Below the pieces are notes generated by a model. It did no database searches and was not told the origin of the DNA. It saw only the letters and a program-made list of their open reading frames with translations. A stretch of 7,382 bases of DNA from Gammaproteobacteria bacterium (GTDB lineage Bacteria; Pseudomonadota; Gammaproteobacteria; QNFN01): contig QNFN01000087.1 of the NCBI GenBank assembly GCA_003645555.1, positions 1-7,382 of the forward strand, written 5' to 3'. Position 1 is the stretch's first letter. Each line of letters begins with the position of its first letter. Below, one piece after another: positions 1 to 6,308 of this stretch. The position numbers and the translations under genes are program-made.

Positions 1-73
1 AACGGTAGCTGTAGTCATCGAGCCGCGTGCGCAGTTCGTCGGCGCGGGCCTGCGCACGAGCTGGCAGCGTCAC
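1..73 (-). CDS. ligA: NAD-dependent DNA ligase LigA, N-terminal fragment (runs off left edge)
   Basis: Only the first 24 codons are present; the gene continues beyond position 1. LigA seals nicks in duplex DNA using NAD+ during replication and repair. The visible peptide contains ADELRTRLDDYSYR, which matches the opening helix of the LigA Ia domain (E. coli has ELRTTLRHHEYLYH in the same place), where the family normally continues into the NMN-binding Tyr/Asp motif. The start is GTG at 73-71, overlapping the zipA TGA stop by 4 bases as GTGA, with a weak ribosome site AGGCGG (83-78) four bases upstream. The smc-zipA-ligA order is common in Pseudomonas-like gammaproteobacteria and supports the call. 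Identity rests on a short peptide plus context; the adenylation Lys and later domains are outside the window. Confidence 0.85.
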   Translation of the reverse strand, partial: MTLPARAQARADELRTRLDDYSYR

Positions 74-837
74 GGTGCCGCCTGATCCCCTGCCTGCTCC
101 GCCTTGGCACGCAGGGCCGCGATACCATTGGACACGAGCCGTTCACGACGGGTGTCGCACAGCGTGCAGTCGAGTCGATCGGCCAGTCGGGTGGCGGTCT
201 CGAGCATGGCGTCGAATATTTCAGCGTGATCGCCGGAACCTTCCAGCACCTGGAACAACACCAGTCCCGGGGTACTCAGGCCATCCAGGGTAAGCGGGTC
301 GAAGGTTCCCGGTTCGACCAGGTTGGCGGCACTGTAGAGTGGCCGTCCCTCCTCGCCGATCCGCTCGAACATCCCGCTTGATCCGAGTCCTAGACCGTGG
401 TCGGTGAGCACGCGACGCAGGCGAATGCCACCGATGTTGCCGCTGGTCGCGACCAGGGTGACGGCAAGAATCTGTGGCGGTGTGGGCACCACCTGCTCGG
501 ATTGCGCGCCTTCAGTCCCGTCATCCGCGGCCGGTTCAGTTTCTCTTGGCACTTGCGGCGGGTCCTGCAGCAGGACATCGATGGGCTCGTCGGCTCGGAT
601 CAGCGCCTCGAGCTCACCGAGCTCGGTATCGAACTCCTCGACCTCGGCGGCGGGTGACGTCTCGACAGCGGCCGGCACAACAACGGGATCGGATTGCGGA
701 CGGGCCGGCATCGGCTGTTGAACCGGTGAAGCGGAACGTCGCGAAAACAGGCCACGCAGCCGGTCCCAGTAGTAGACGATGGCCACCAGGGCCACGCCAC
801 ACACCAGCAGGATCAGGCGAAACAGTTCCTTGTCCAT
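70..837 (-). CDS. zipA: Cell division protein ZipA
   Basis: ZipA (255 aa) is the inner-membrane anchor that tethers and bundles FtsZ at the division site. Residues about 5-23 form one hydrophobic N-terminal membrane segment preceded by MDKELF, followed by a basic WDRLRGLFSRR stretch on the cytoplasmic side. Residues about 35-118 are a Pro/Ala/Glu-rich, low-complexity linker, as usual for the family. Residues about 120-243 are the ZipA C-terminal FtsZ-binding fold, including ILAVTLVATSG, RPLYSAANLVEPGTFD and GLVLFQVLEG. The frame is open to 939, but that longer start lies inside smc. ATG at 837 fits the family N-terminus and has AAGGGG (848-843) five bases upstream. It sits 34 bases after smc and overlaps ligA by 4 bases, so all three are probably co-transcribed. 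The protein is shorter than E. coli ZipA (about 330 aa), mainly in the linker. Confidence 0.96.
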   Translation of the reverse strand: MDKELFRLILLVCGVALVAIVYYWDRLRGLFSRRSASPVQQPMPARPQSDPVVVPAAVETSPAAEVEEFDTELGELEALIRADEPIDVLLQDPPQVPRETEPAADDGTEGAQSEQVVPTPPQILAVTLVATSGNIGGIRLRRVLTDHGLGLGSSGMFERIGEEGRPLYSAANLVEPGTFDPLTLDGLSTPGLVLFQVLEGSGDHAEIFDAMLETATRLADRLDCTLCDTRRERLVSNGIAALRAKAEQAGDQAAP

Positions 838-842
838 CGTCA

Positions 843-848
843 CCCCTT
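843..848 (-). promoter_or_regulatory. Ribosome binding site of zipA
   Basis: On the minus strand this reads AAGGGG, ending five bases before ATG at 837. It decides the zipA start: the upstream in-frame ATG at 939 lies within the smc coding sequence and would add 34 residues before the membrane anchor. Confidence 0.7.
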
Positions 849-871
849 CGCTTCGAACGTGATCCCCGGCC

Positions 872-3800
872 TCAGCCAGCGGCCATACGAACCGCTTCGC
901 CCACATCGACCGAAACCAGTCGGGAGACTCCCGGCTCATTCATGGTCACGCCAAGCAGCTGGTCGGCCAGCTCCATGGTGACCTTATTGTGGGTGATGAT
1001 GACAAATTGCACCTTCTGCGCCATCTCGCCAACCATCTCACAAAAACGACCGACGTTGGCATCGTCAAGCGGGGCATCAACCTCGTCGAGCATGCAAAAC
1101 GGTGCCGGGCTGAGCTGGAAGATGCTGAATACCATGGCCACCGCGGTCAGCGCCTTTTCACCGCCTGAGAGCAGGTGAATGGTGCTGTTGCGCTTGCCCG
1201 GCGGCCGCGCCATCACCGTCACGCCGGTGTCGAGCAGATCGTTACCGGTCAACTGCAGGTAGGCGTGCCCGCCACCGAACAGCCGTGGGAAAAGCACGCC
1301 AAGCTGGGCATTGACCTTCTCGAAGGTGTCACGGAAACGCTGGCGGGTCTCGCGGTCGATCTTGCGAATCGCCTCCTGCAGCGTCGCCAGGGCATCGGTG
1401 ATATCGGTGAACTGACTGTCGAGGTGATGGGTACGCTCGGACAGTTCACGGAATTCGTCAATCGCGGCGAGGTTGATCGCACCCAAGCGCTGGATACTCG
1501 CAGTCAGGCGATCGAGCCGCTCCTGCCACGCTCCCGGTTCGGCGTCTTCGAGCAAGCCATCGAGCAGTGGCTCGCGTTCAAATCCCGACTCGATGATCTG
1601 TTCCTGAAGGGTGTCACCACGCACGCGCAACTCATTGCAGCGCATCCGGGTTGCCTCGAGGGTTTCACGGTGCGTGTCCACCGCCTGTTCGGCGCGCATC
1701 CGCCCTTCCTCGGCCTGGCGGATGCCGGACTCGATGCCTTCGAGGTCACCACGCACGCTACCGAGTCGCGACTCCACCTCAACACGCTGGGCCAGCAGCC
1801 GTTCGAGTTCCTGCTGGCGCTCGTTCTGTGGCGCGGCGGTAGCGACCCGTGCCTCCTCGAGTTCCGAATGGCGGTTGCCAAGGCGGGCGAGTTGCTCCTC
1901 GATCCGTTGCAACCCCTGGACGGTCGCCTGGTATTCGGTACGCAGGGACTCGACGCGCAGGGCCAGAGTATGGACGGCGTCGCGATCAGTCTGGGCGACC
2001 CGGCGCGCCTCCTCGAGTGCGGCCCGATGGCCATCACGCTGGCTCTCGAGTGTCTCCCGACGGGCGGCCAATTTCTCCATCTCTTCGAGTGCGCGGTGCA
2101 ACGTGCCACGTGAGGATTCAAGAGTCTCGGCATACTGCCGATCCTCGCCATCGAGCTCAGCGATCTCGCTACGGATCGCTTCGGCACGTGCCTGCAACTG
2201 CTCATGACGCGCCTCGCGATCGCCGAGGCTGGCATTGATCTCCGCCAGCGCCCGGTGCGCCTCCTGCAGTGACCGCCGCAACTGCTCGCGCTGCTCTTCC
2301 TCTTCGCGCAAGGCAGCCCTGAGCGAACCGTCCCGCGATTCGGCCGAGCCGAGCCGATCACCAAGCTCGACGATACGTGCCTCGAGTTCACGTAACTCCT
2401 GCTCACGGGCCAGGACCCCGGCATGCTCTTCGCCCCCGTGCGCAACACGCAGCCAGTTCGAGCCAAGCCAGAGACCGTCACGGGTGACAATCGATTCGTG
2501 GGCCGCGAGACCGCCGCGCAGGCGTAAGGCGTGGTCGAGATCGTCGGCGGCGTAGATGCCCGCGAGCAGTGTCGCAGCACCGTGGTTTCCGGCCAGTTTG
2601 GCGCTGAGTGGCTCACCAGCGGGTGCCGGTGCCGTACTGACCGCCGCCGGGTCGACCAGGAACAGGTGCCCGGTCTCCAGTCCGGCGGCACGTTCGGCAT
2701 AAGCCGCGAGGTCATCGACACAGACCGCTTCGAGTGACGGCCCGAGTACGGTTTCGAGTGCCCGCTCCCAGCCCGCCTCTGGACGCAGGTTCTGCGCCAG
2801 TCGTGGCGCGTTGGCGAGGCCCGCGTGCTTGAGCCAGTCGACGGCACCGCTGTCAGTCTTGCCCAAGGCGGCCTGCTGCAGCGCTTCGAGCGAAGCCTGA
2901 CGACCACGGGCACGCTGTAGGGTGTCGCGCAACTGATCAAGTTCAGTGCGCATCGCCAGGCTGTCGCTACGCAAGCCCTCGATGCGTTCGTGCAGCGCCG
3001 TGTGCTCGCCCTCACGTCGTTCGAGCTCACCCTGGCTGGCCACGCGCTGCTCGCCCAGCGTGGCAATTTCCGTGGTCAGCGGTTGCAGGTCGATGCGCAC
3101 CAACGCCTCATCGAGGCGTTGCCGCCGCTGATGCAGGCGCAGACGACGCTCTTCGAGCTGGTCGGTACGCGTGCGTTCGACCTGGGCCTGCTGCGCCGGC
3201 TCGGCGGCCGCGGCGTTGAACGTCTCCCATTCCGACTGCCACGCCTGCATCGCCTGTTCGGCAGCCAGGCGTGTCTCGCGTGTCCCCTGCTCACGACCGC
3301 GTGCCGCGACCAGGTCGGGATCTGTCCCGGCCAGAGCCTGTTCGAGTTCGACGACGCGTTTGCGGTCGTTGTCGAGGTGGCGCTGCAACTCGCTACGCGA
3401 GCTGGCCACTTCCTCGGCTTCACGCACCTGACGTCGCTCGAGTTCGCGGGCGTGCTGAATTGACTGCTCGACCCGGCTGACTTCGGCACCGACGGCGTAG
3501 TAACGACCCTGGATCTCGTTCAGCTGATCACCGGCGTGGACGTGGGCGGCACGCTGTTGTTCGAGATCGGCCTCGATCCGGCGCACCTCCGCGCTGGACT
3601 TTTCGAGGGTATTGCTCTCGGTGCCGGCCTGCTGCTCGAGCTTCTGCAACTGCTGTTTCATGGCGCGGGCGTTAAGTGCCAGCAATTCGGCATGGACCTT
3701 ACGCTCTTCCTGCTTCAACTCCTGGTAGCGCTCGGCGGTACGTGCCTGACGCTTGGCGTGCTGCAATTGACGCTCGATTTCTTCACGTAAATCGCTGAGT

Positions 3801-4378
3801 CGGGCCAGGTTCTCCTCGGTGTGGCGAATCCGGTTTTCGGTCTCGCGGCGGCGTTCCTTGTACTTGGAGATGCCGGCCGCCTCCTCGAGGTAGACCCGCA
3901 ACTCCTCAGGCTTGGCCTCGATCAGGCGCGAAATCATCCCTTGCTCGATAATCGAGTAACTGCGCGGCCCGAGCCCGGTGCCAAGGAAAACATCGGTGAT
4001 GTCACGTCGGCGACAGCGGGTGCCGTTGAGTGAATACGTGGAGATCCCGTCACGGTTCACCTGGCGTTTGATCGCAATCTCGGCGTACTGGGCGTACTGG
4101 CCACCGAGTGACCCATCGCTGTTGTCGAAAGTGAGTTCGATCACCGCCACACCAACCGGCTTGCGTGTTGTCGAACCGTCAAAAATGACGTCGGCCATCG
4201 ACTCACCACGCAGATGCTTGGCCGAACTCTCGCCCATGACCCAGCGGACGGCGTCAATAATGTTGGACTTGCCGCAACCGTTCGGGCCGACGACCGCAAC
4301 GAGGTTGCTCGGTATCTGGATCGTGGTCGGGTCAACGAATGACTTGAACCCGGTCAGCTTGATCTTTTTAAGTCTCAT
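872..4378 (-). CDS. smc: Chromosome segregation protein SMC (condensin ATPase)
   Basis: The product is 1168 aa, the normal length for bacterial SMC, the ATP-driven DNA-looping subunit that works with ScpA and ScpB (not in this window). The N-terminal head begins MRLKKIKLTGFKSFVDPT. Walker A is GPNGCGKS (31-38), the arginine-finger region is HLRGES (55-60), and the Q-loop region is YSIIEQG (141-147). Residues about 170-505 and 655-1010 are Glu/Arg/Gln/Leu-rich heptad coiled coils. Residues about 520-645 are the globular dimerisation hinge, containing GWERALETVLG and VTRDGLWLGSNWLRV. The C-terminal head has the signature LLSGGEK (1069-1075), Walker B CMLDEVDAPLDD (1095-1106) with catalytic Glu1099, and THNK (1129-1132). 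All ATPase residues are intact. ATG at 4378 is the standard start and has GAAGAA five bases upstream. It is the first gene of the smc-zipA-ligA group and diverges from queF. SMC rather than MukB excludes close relatives of E. coli and Vibrio. Confidence 0.99.
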   Translation of the reverse strand: MRLKKIKLTGFKSFVDPTTIQIPSNLVAVVGPNGCGKSNIIDAVRWVMGESSAKHLRGESMADVIFDGSTTRKPVGVAVIELTFDNSDGSLGGQYAQYAEIAIKRQVNRDGISTYSLNGTRCRRRDITDVFLGTGLGPRSYSIIEQGMISRLIEAKPEELRVYLEEAAGISKYKERRRETENRIRHTEENLARLSDLREEIERQLQHAKRQARTAERYQELKQEERKVHAELLALNARAMKQQLQKLEQQAGTESNTLEKSSAEVRRIEADLEQQRAAHVHAGDQLNEIQGRYYAVGAEVSRVEQSIQHARELERRQVREAEEVASSRSELQRHLDNDRKRVVELEQALAGTDPDLVAARGREQGTRETRLAAEQAMQAWQSEWETFNAAAAEPAQQAQVERTRTDQLEERRLRLHQRRQRLDEALVRIDLQPLTTEIATLGEQRVASQGELERREGEHTALHERIEGLRSDSLAMRTELDQLRDTLQRARGRQASLEALQQAALGKTDSGAVDWLKHAGLANAPRLAQNLRPEAGWERALETVLGPSLEAVCVDDLAAYAERAAGLETGHLFLVDPAAVSTAPAPAGEPLSAKLAGNHGAATLLAGIYAADDLDHALRLRGGLAAHESIVTRDGLWLGSNWLRVAHGGEEHAGVLAREQELRELEARIVELGDRLGSAESRDGSLRAALREEEEQREQLRRSLQEAHRALAEINASLGDREARHEQLQARAEAIRSEIAELDGEDRQYAETLESSRGTLHRALEEMEKLAARRETLESQRDGHRAALEEARRVAQTDRDAVHTLALRVESLRTEYQATVQGLQRIEEQLARLGNRHSELEEARVATAAPQNERQQELERLLAQRVEVESRLGSVRGDLEGIESGIRQAEEGRMRAEQAVDTHRETLEATRMRCNELRVRGDTLQEQIIESGFEREPLLDGLLEDAEPGAWQERLDRLTASIQRLGAINLAAIDEFRELSERTHHLDSQFTDITDALATLQEAIRKIDRETRQRFRDTFEKVNAQLGVLFPRLFGGGHAYLQLTGNDLLDTGVTVMARPPGKRNSTIHLLSGGEKALTAVAMVFSIFQLSPAPFCMLDEVDAPLDDANVGRFCEMVGEMAQKVQFVIITHNKVTMELADQLLGVTMNEPGVSRLVSVDVGEAVRMAAG

Positions 4379-4487
4379 CCTAATTCTTCGAATATTGCGT
4401 AATTATTTGATAGATATTAATAATCTACTTGGAATAGATCTCTAAACAGGCGTGTTTTAGAATGGTGTAGAGTATACCGCCCCGTCA
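4379..4487. promoter_or_regulatory. AT-rich divergent promoter region between smc and queF
   Basis: This 109-base gap contrasts sharply with the GC-rich surroundings; 4379-4445 is especially AT-rich. It must hold the promoters of smc (minus) and queF (plus). A possible plus-strand promoter is TTGATA (4407-4412), a 17-base spacer, then TGGAAT (4430-4435), which would give a leader of about 45 bases. A second -10-like element, TATACC (4473-4478), lies very close to the queF ATG. A possible minus-strand promoter for smc is TTCCAA (4434-4429), a 16-base spacer, then TATCAA (4412-4407). An inverted repeat TAGAT/ATCTA (4411-4415 and 4423-4427) and the palindrome AGATCT (4436-4441) are present but short. 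No preQ1 riboswitch-like element was recognised. The individual promoter calls are weak; the regional call is sound from gene layout and composition. Confidence 0.55.
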
Positions 4488-4892
4488 ATGCAGACAGCCA
4501 CGATGTCGACCCAACCCAGCCAGGATATCGAGACCTTCCCCAACCCGCAGCCGGAACGGGACTACACCATCCGCATCCGGGTACCTGAATTCACCTGCCT
4601 GTGTCCGAAGACCGGCCAGCCCGACTTCGCCACGCTGCATCTGGAGTATGTCCCCGACCGGCTCTGCATCGAACTCAAAGCGCTGAAGCTCTACGCCTGG
4701 TCGTACCGTGACCAGGGGGCATTCCACGAGGCCGTCACCAACCGCATCCTCGATGACCTGGTCACGGCATGCACGCCACGTTTTATGCGCCTGACGGCGG
4801 AATTCAACGTCCGTGGCGGCATCTACACCTCGGTGGTCGCCGAACATCGCGCCCCGGGCTGGACACCGGCCACACCGGTCACCCTGCCCTAG
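4488..4892 (+). CDS. queF: NADPH-dependent 7-cyano-7-deazaguanine reductase QueF (unimodular type)
   Basis: QueF reduces the nitrile of preQ0 to the amine of preQ1 with two NADPH, a late step of queuosine synthesis in the cytoplasm. The 134-aa product is the short, Bacillus-like form with one T-fold domain. The active site is [13 protein letters not shown] (35-47): Cys39 is the thioimide-forming nucleophile and Asp46 the proton donor, matching B. subtilis Cys55 and Asp62. The family QueF motif reads ELKALKLY (62-69), and substrate-binding His80-Glu81 (FHE) lie 42 residues after the Cys, the same offset as in B. subtilis. The extra Cys37 is not the nucleophile by alignment. The start could be ATG at 4488 or ATG at 4503 (second form [12 protein letters not shown]); neither has a clear Shine-Dalgarno site, so the first is listed. 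It diverges from smc and converges on argG. No other queuosine gene is nearby. Confidence 0.96.
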   Translation: MQTATMSTQPSQDIETFPNPQPERDYTIRIRVPEFTCLCPKTGQPDFATLHLEYVPDRLCIELKALKLYAWSYRDQGAFHEAVTNRILDDLVTACTPRFMRLTAEFNVRGGIYTSVVAEHRAPGWTPATPVTLP

Positions 4893-4903
4893 TCCTGGTC
4901 CGT

Positions 4904-6124
4904 TCAGCTCTTCAACCGCCGCTGGGCAGCAATGCGCATCCGTAGAGCGTTGAGCTTGATGAAGCCTTGCGCGTCAGTCTGGTCGTAAGCGCCGGCGTCA
5001 TCTTCAAAGGTGGCGATCGACTCATCGAACAGGCTGTCACTCTCCGAACGGCGACCGACAACACTGACCCCACCCTTGTACAGCTTGAGTCGGACGGTGC
5101 CGTTCACGGTCTGCTGCGAAGCATCGATCATGGCCTGCAACATCTCCCGCTCCGGACTCCACCAGTAACCGTTGTAAATCAGCTCGGCGTAGCGCGGCAT
5201 CAGCTCGTCCTTCAGGTGCGCCACCTCACGATCGAGGGTCAGCGACTCGATGGCCCGGTGCGCCTTGAGCATGACCGTGCCACCCGGCGTCTCATAGCAA
5301 CCGCGTGACTTCATGCCAACGTAGCGATTCTCGACGATGTCGGCACGCCCGATGCCGTTGTCACCGGCAATACGGTTGAGCTGCGCCAGCACCTCGGCCG
5401 GGCTCATCGATGTGCCATCGACGGCGACGATGTCACCACGACGGTACTCGAGTTCGAGGTAGGTCGGCTGGTCCGGGGCCGCCTCGGGCGCCACCGTCCA
5501 GCGCCACATCGATTCCTCGGCCTCGACCCAGGGGTCCTCGAGGATGTCCCCTTCGTAGGAGATGTGCAGCAGGTTGGCATCCATCGAATAGGGTGACTTC
5601 TTGCCCTGCTTGGCGAAATCGACCGGAATACCATGCGTCTCGGCATAGGCCATCAGCTTTTCGCGCGACAGCAGATCCCACTCGCGCCACGGCGCGATGA
5701 TCTGGATGTCGGGGCGCATGGCATAGGCACCGAGCTCAAAACGCACCTGGTCGTTGCCCTTGCCGGTGGCACCGTGGCTGATGGCATCGGCGCCGGTGGC
5801 GTTGGCGATCTCGACCAGACGCTTGGCGATCAGCGGCCGCGCGATCGCAGTACCGAGCAGGTACTCGCCCTCATAGATTGCGTTGGCGCGAAACATCGGA
5901 TAGACGTAGTCACGCACGAACTCCTCGCGCAGGTCCTCGACATAGATCTCTTCGACCCCCATCGCCTGGGCCTTGGCCCGGGCCGGTTCGACCTCCTCAC
6001 CCTGGCCGATATCGGCGGTGAAGGTGACCACCTGGCAGCCGTAGGTATCTTCGAGCCACTTGAGAATCACCGAGGTGTCGAGGCCACCAGAATAGGCCAG
6101 CACCACCTTGTTGACATTCGCCAT
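4904..6124 (-). CDS. argG: Argininosuccinate synthase ArgG
   Basis: ArgG joins citrulline and aspartate using ATP to give argininosuccinate, AMP and PPi, the penultimate step of arginine synthesis. The 406-aa product fits the common, roughly 400-residue class rather than the longer E. coli form (447 aa). The N-terminal ATP-pyrophosphatase P-loop is AYSGGLDTS (10-18), followed by TADIGQGEE (36-44). The substrate-binding signature is [15 protein letters not shown] (116-130), and [20 protein letters not shown] (177-196) is also typical. The C-terminal oligomerisation tail ends at KS406. The frame is open back to 6646, but the extra 174 residues match nothing and lie antisense to the CHAD gene. 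ATG at 6124 gives the family start [14 protein letters not shown], with AGGAG (6139-6135) ten bases upstream. It stands alone, with no other arg gene in the window. No ARG box was recognised upstream. Confidence 0.98.
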   Translation of the reverse strand: MANVNKVVLAYSGGLDTSVILKWLEDTYGCQVVTFTADIGQGEEVEPARAKAQAMGVEEIYVEDLREEFVRDYVYPMFRANAIYEGEYLLGTAIARPLIAKRLVEIANATGADAISHGATGKGNDQVRFELGAYAMRPDIQIIAPWREWDLLSREKLMAYAETHGIPVDFAKQGKKSPYSMDANLLHISYEGDILEDPWVEAEESMWRWTVAPEAAPDQPTYLELEYRRGDIVAVDGTSMSPAEVLAQLNRIAGDNGIGRADIVENRYVGMKSRGCYETPGGTVMLKAHRAIESLTLDREVAHLKDELMPRYAELIYNGYWWSPEREMLQAMIDASQQTVNGTVRLKLYKGGVSVVGRRSESDSLFDESIATFEDDAGAYDQTDAQGFIKLNALRMRIAAQRRLKS

Positions 6125-6134
6125 CGTCGCGTAA

Positions 6135-6139
6135 CTCCT
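6135..6139 (-). promoter_or_regulatory. Ribosome binding site of argG
   Basis: AGGAG on the minus strand, ten bases before ATG at 6124. It confirms the 406-aa start over the far longer open frame. It directly abuts the GGGCCC copy at 6140-6145, so pairing of that copy could affect access. Confidence 0.75.
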
Positions 6140-6180
6140 GGGCCCCGCCACATGTTCTTGATGGCGGCGGAAAATAGGAA

Positions 6181-6230
6181 CGGGCCCATGCCGGTGCGCC
6201 GGGATTGCCGGCGAGACCGGGTCGGGCCCG
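6181..6230 (-). promoter_or_regulatory. GC-rich three-tier stem-loop in the argG 5' leader
   Basis: Three nested perfect arm pairs form one 50-base hairpin. The outer pair is CGGGCCC (6181-6187) with GGGCCCG (6224-6230). The middle pair is CCGGT (6191-6195) with ACCGG (6216-6220). The inner pair is CGCCGG (6197-6202) with CCGGCG (6208-6213) around a five-base loop. That gives 18 base pairs, nearly all G-C, broken by a 3x3 and a 1x2 internal loop. On the minus strand it is followed by TTCCTATTTT (6180-6171), a broken U-rich run. Only argG lies downstream on that strand and the upstream gene points away, so if it terminates transcription it would be an attenuator of argG. Otherwise it may be a structural leader or a protein site. 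The pairing is directly visible; the function is inferred. Confidence 0.45.
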
Positions 6231-6308
6231 GAGAACGTCAAGTGTACTGCAGCGCCGCCGGCCGAAGCCACACGCCAGCGTGGCCATGCTAGGGTTATAT
6301 GAGATCCC

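Larger units (their letters stand above)
6125..6308. promoter_or_regulatory. Divergent intergenic region: argG leader and upstream of the CHAD gene
   Basis: These 184 bases separate the starts of argG (minus) and the CHAD gene (plus) and should hold both promoters. On the minus strand, TACACT (6246-6241) could be an argG -10 element, but no good -35 lies at normal spacing. It would give an argG leader of roughly 110 bases that contains the stem-loop described separately. On the plus strand, TTATAT (6295-6300) resembles a -10 but lies only 9 bases before the ATG at 6309, so it fits better with the alternative GTG start at 6342. Inverted repeat CCGCCA/TGGCGG (6145-6150 and 6162-6167, 11-base loop) lies just upstream of the argG ribosome site. 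Promoter positions are tentative. Confidence 0.45.

Noticed and set aside
1175..2113. Open frame of 312 codons on the plus strand opposite smc, with several others of 60-200 codons across 1175-4445
   Set aside because: They lie antisense to an intact, full-length SMC with every catalytic motif. Long antisense frames are expected opposite GC-rich coiled-coil codons, and their translations show no recognisable family.
4082..4099. Tandem 9-base repeat GGCGTACTG inside smc
   Set aside because: It encodes QYAQYA at a place where SMC proteins commonly have a similar Tyr-Ala stretch; a coding coincidence rather than a DNA repeat element.
4379..4487. preQ1 riboswitch upstream of queF
   Set aside because: No conserved preQ1 aptamer pattern (C-rich stem with A-rich tail) could be recognised, and the gap is short and AT-rich.
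4865..4879. ACCGG/CCGGT hairpin near the queF 3' end as a terminator
   Set aside because: Only five base pairs, inside the coding sequence, with no T-run on either strand.
6071..6189. Possible short upstream reading frame from ATG 6189 (about 39 codons, with a CGA-CGA arginine pair) overlapping the argG start, as an arginine leader peptide
   Set aside because: No ribosome site precedes the ATG, the Arg codons are sparse, and it simply runs into argG out of frame. Not supportable without conservation data.
6125..6308. ArgR operator (ARG box) upstream of argG
   Set aside because: No 18-base TGAAT/ATTCA-type palindrome is present in the intergenic region.
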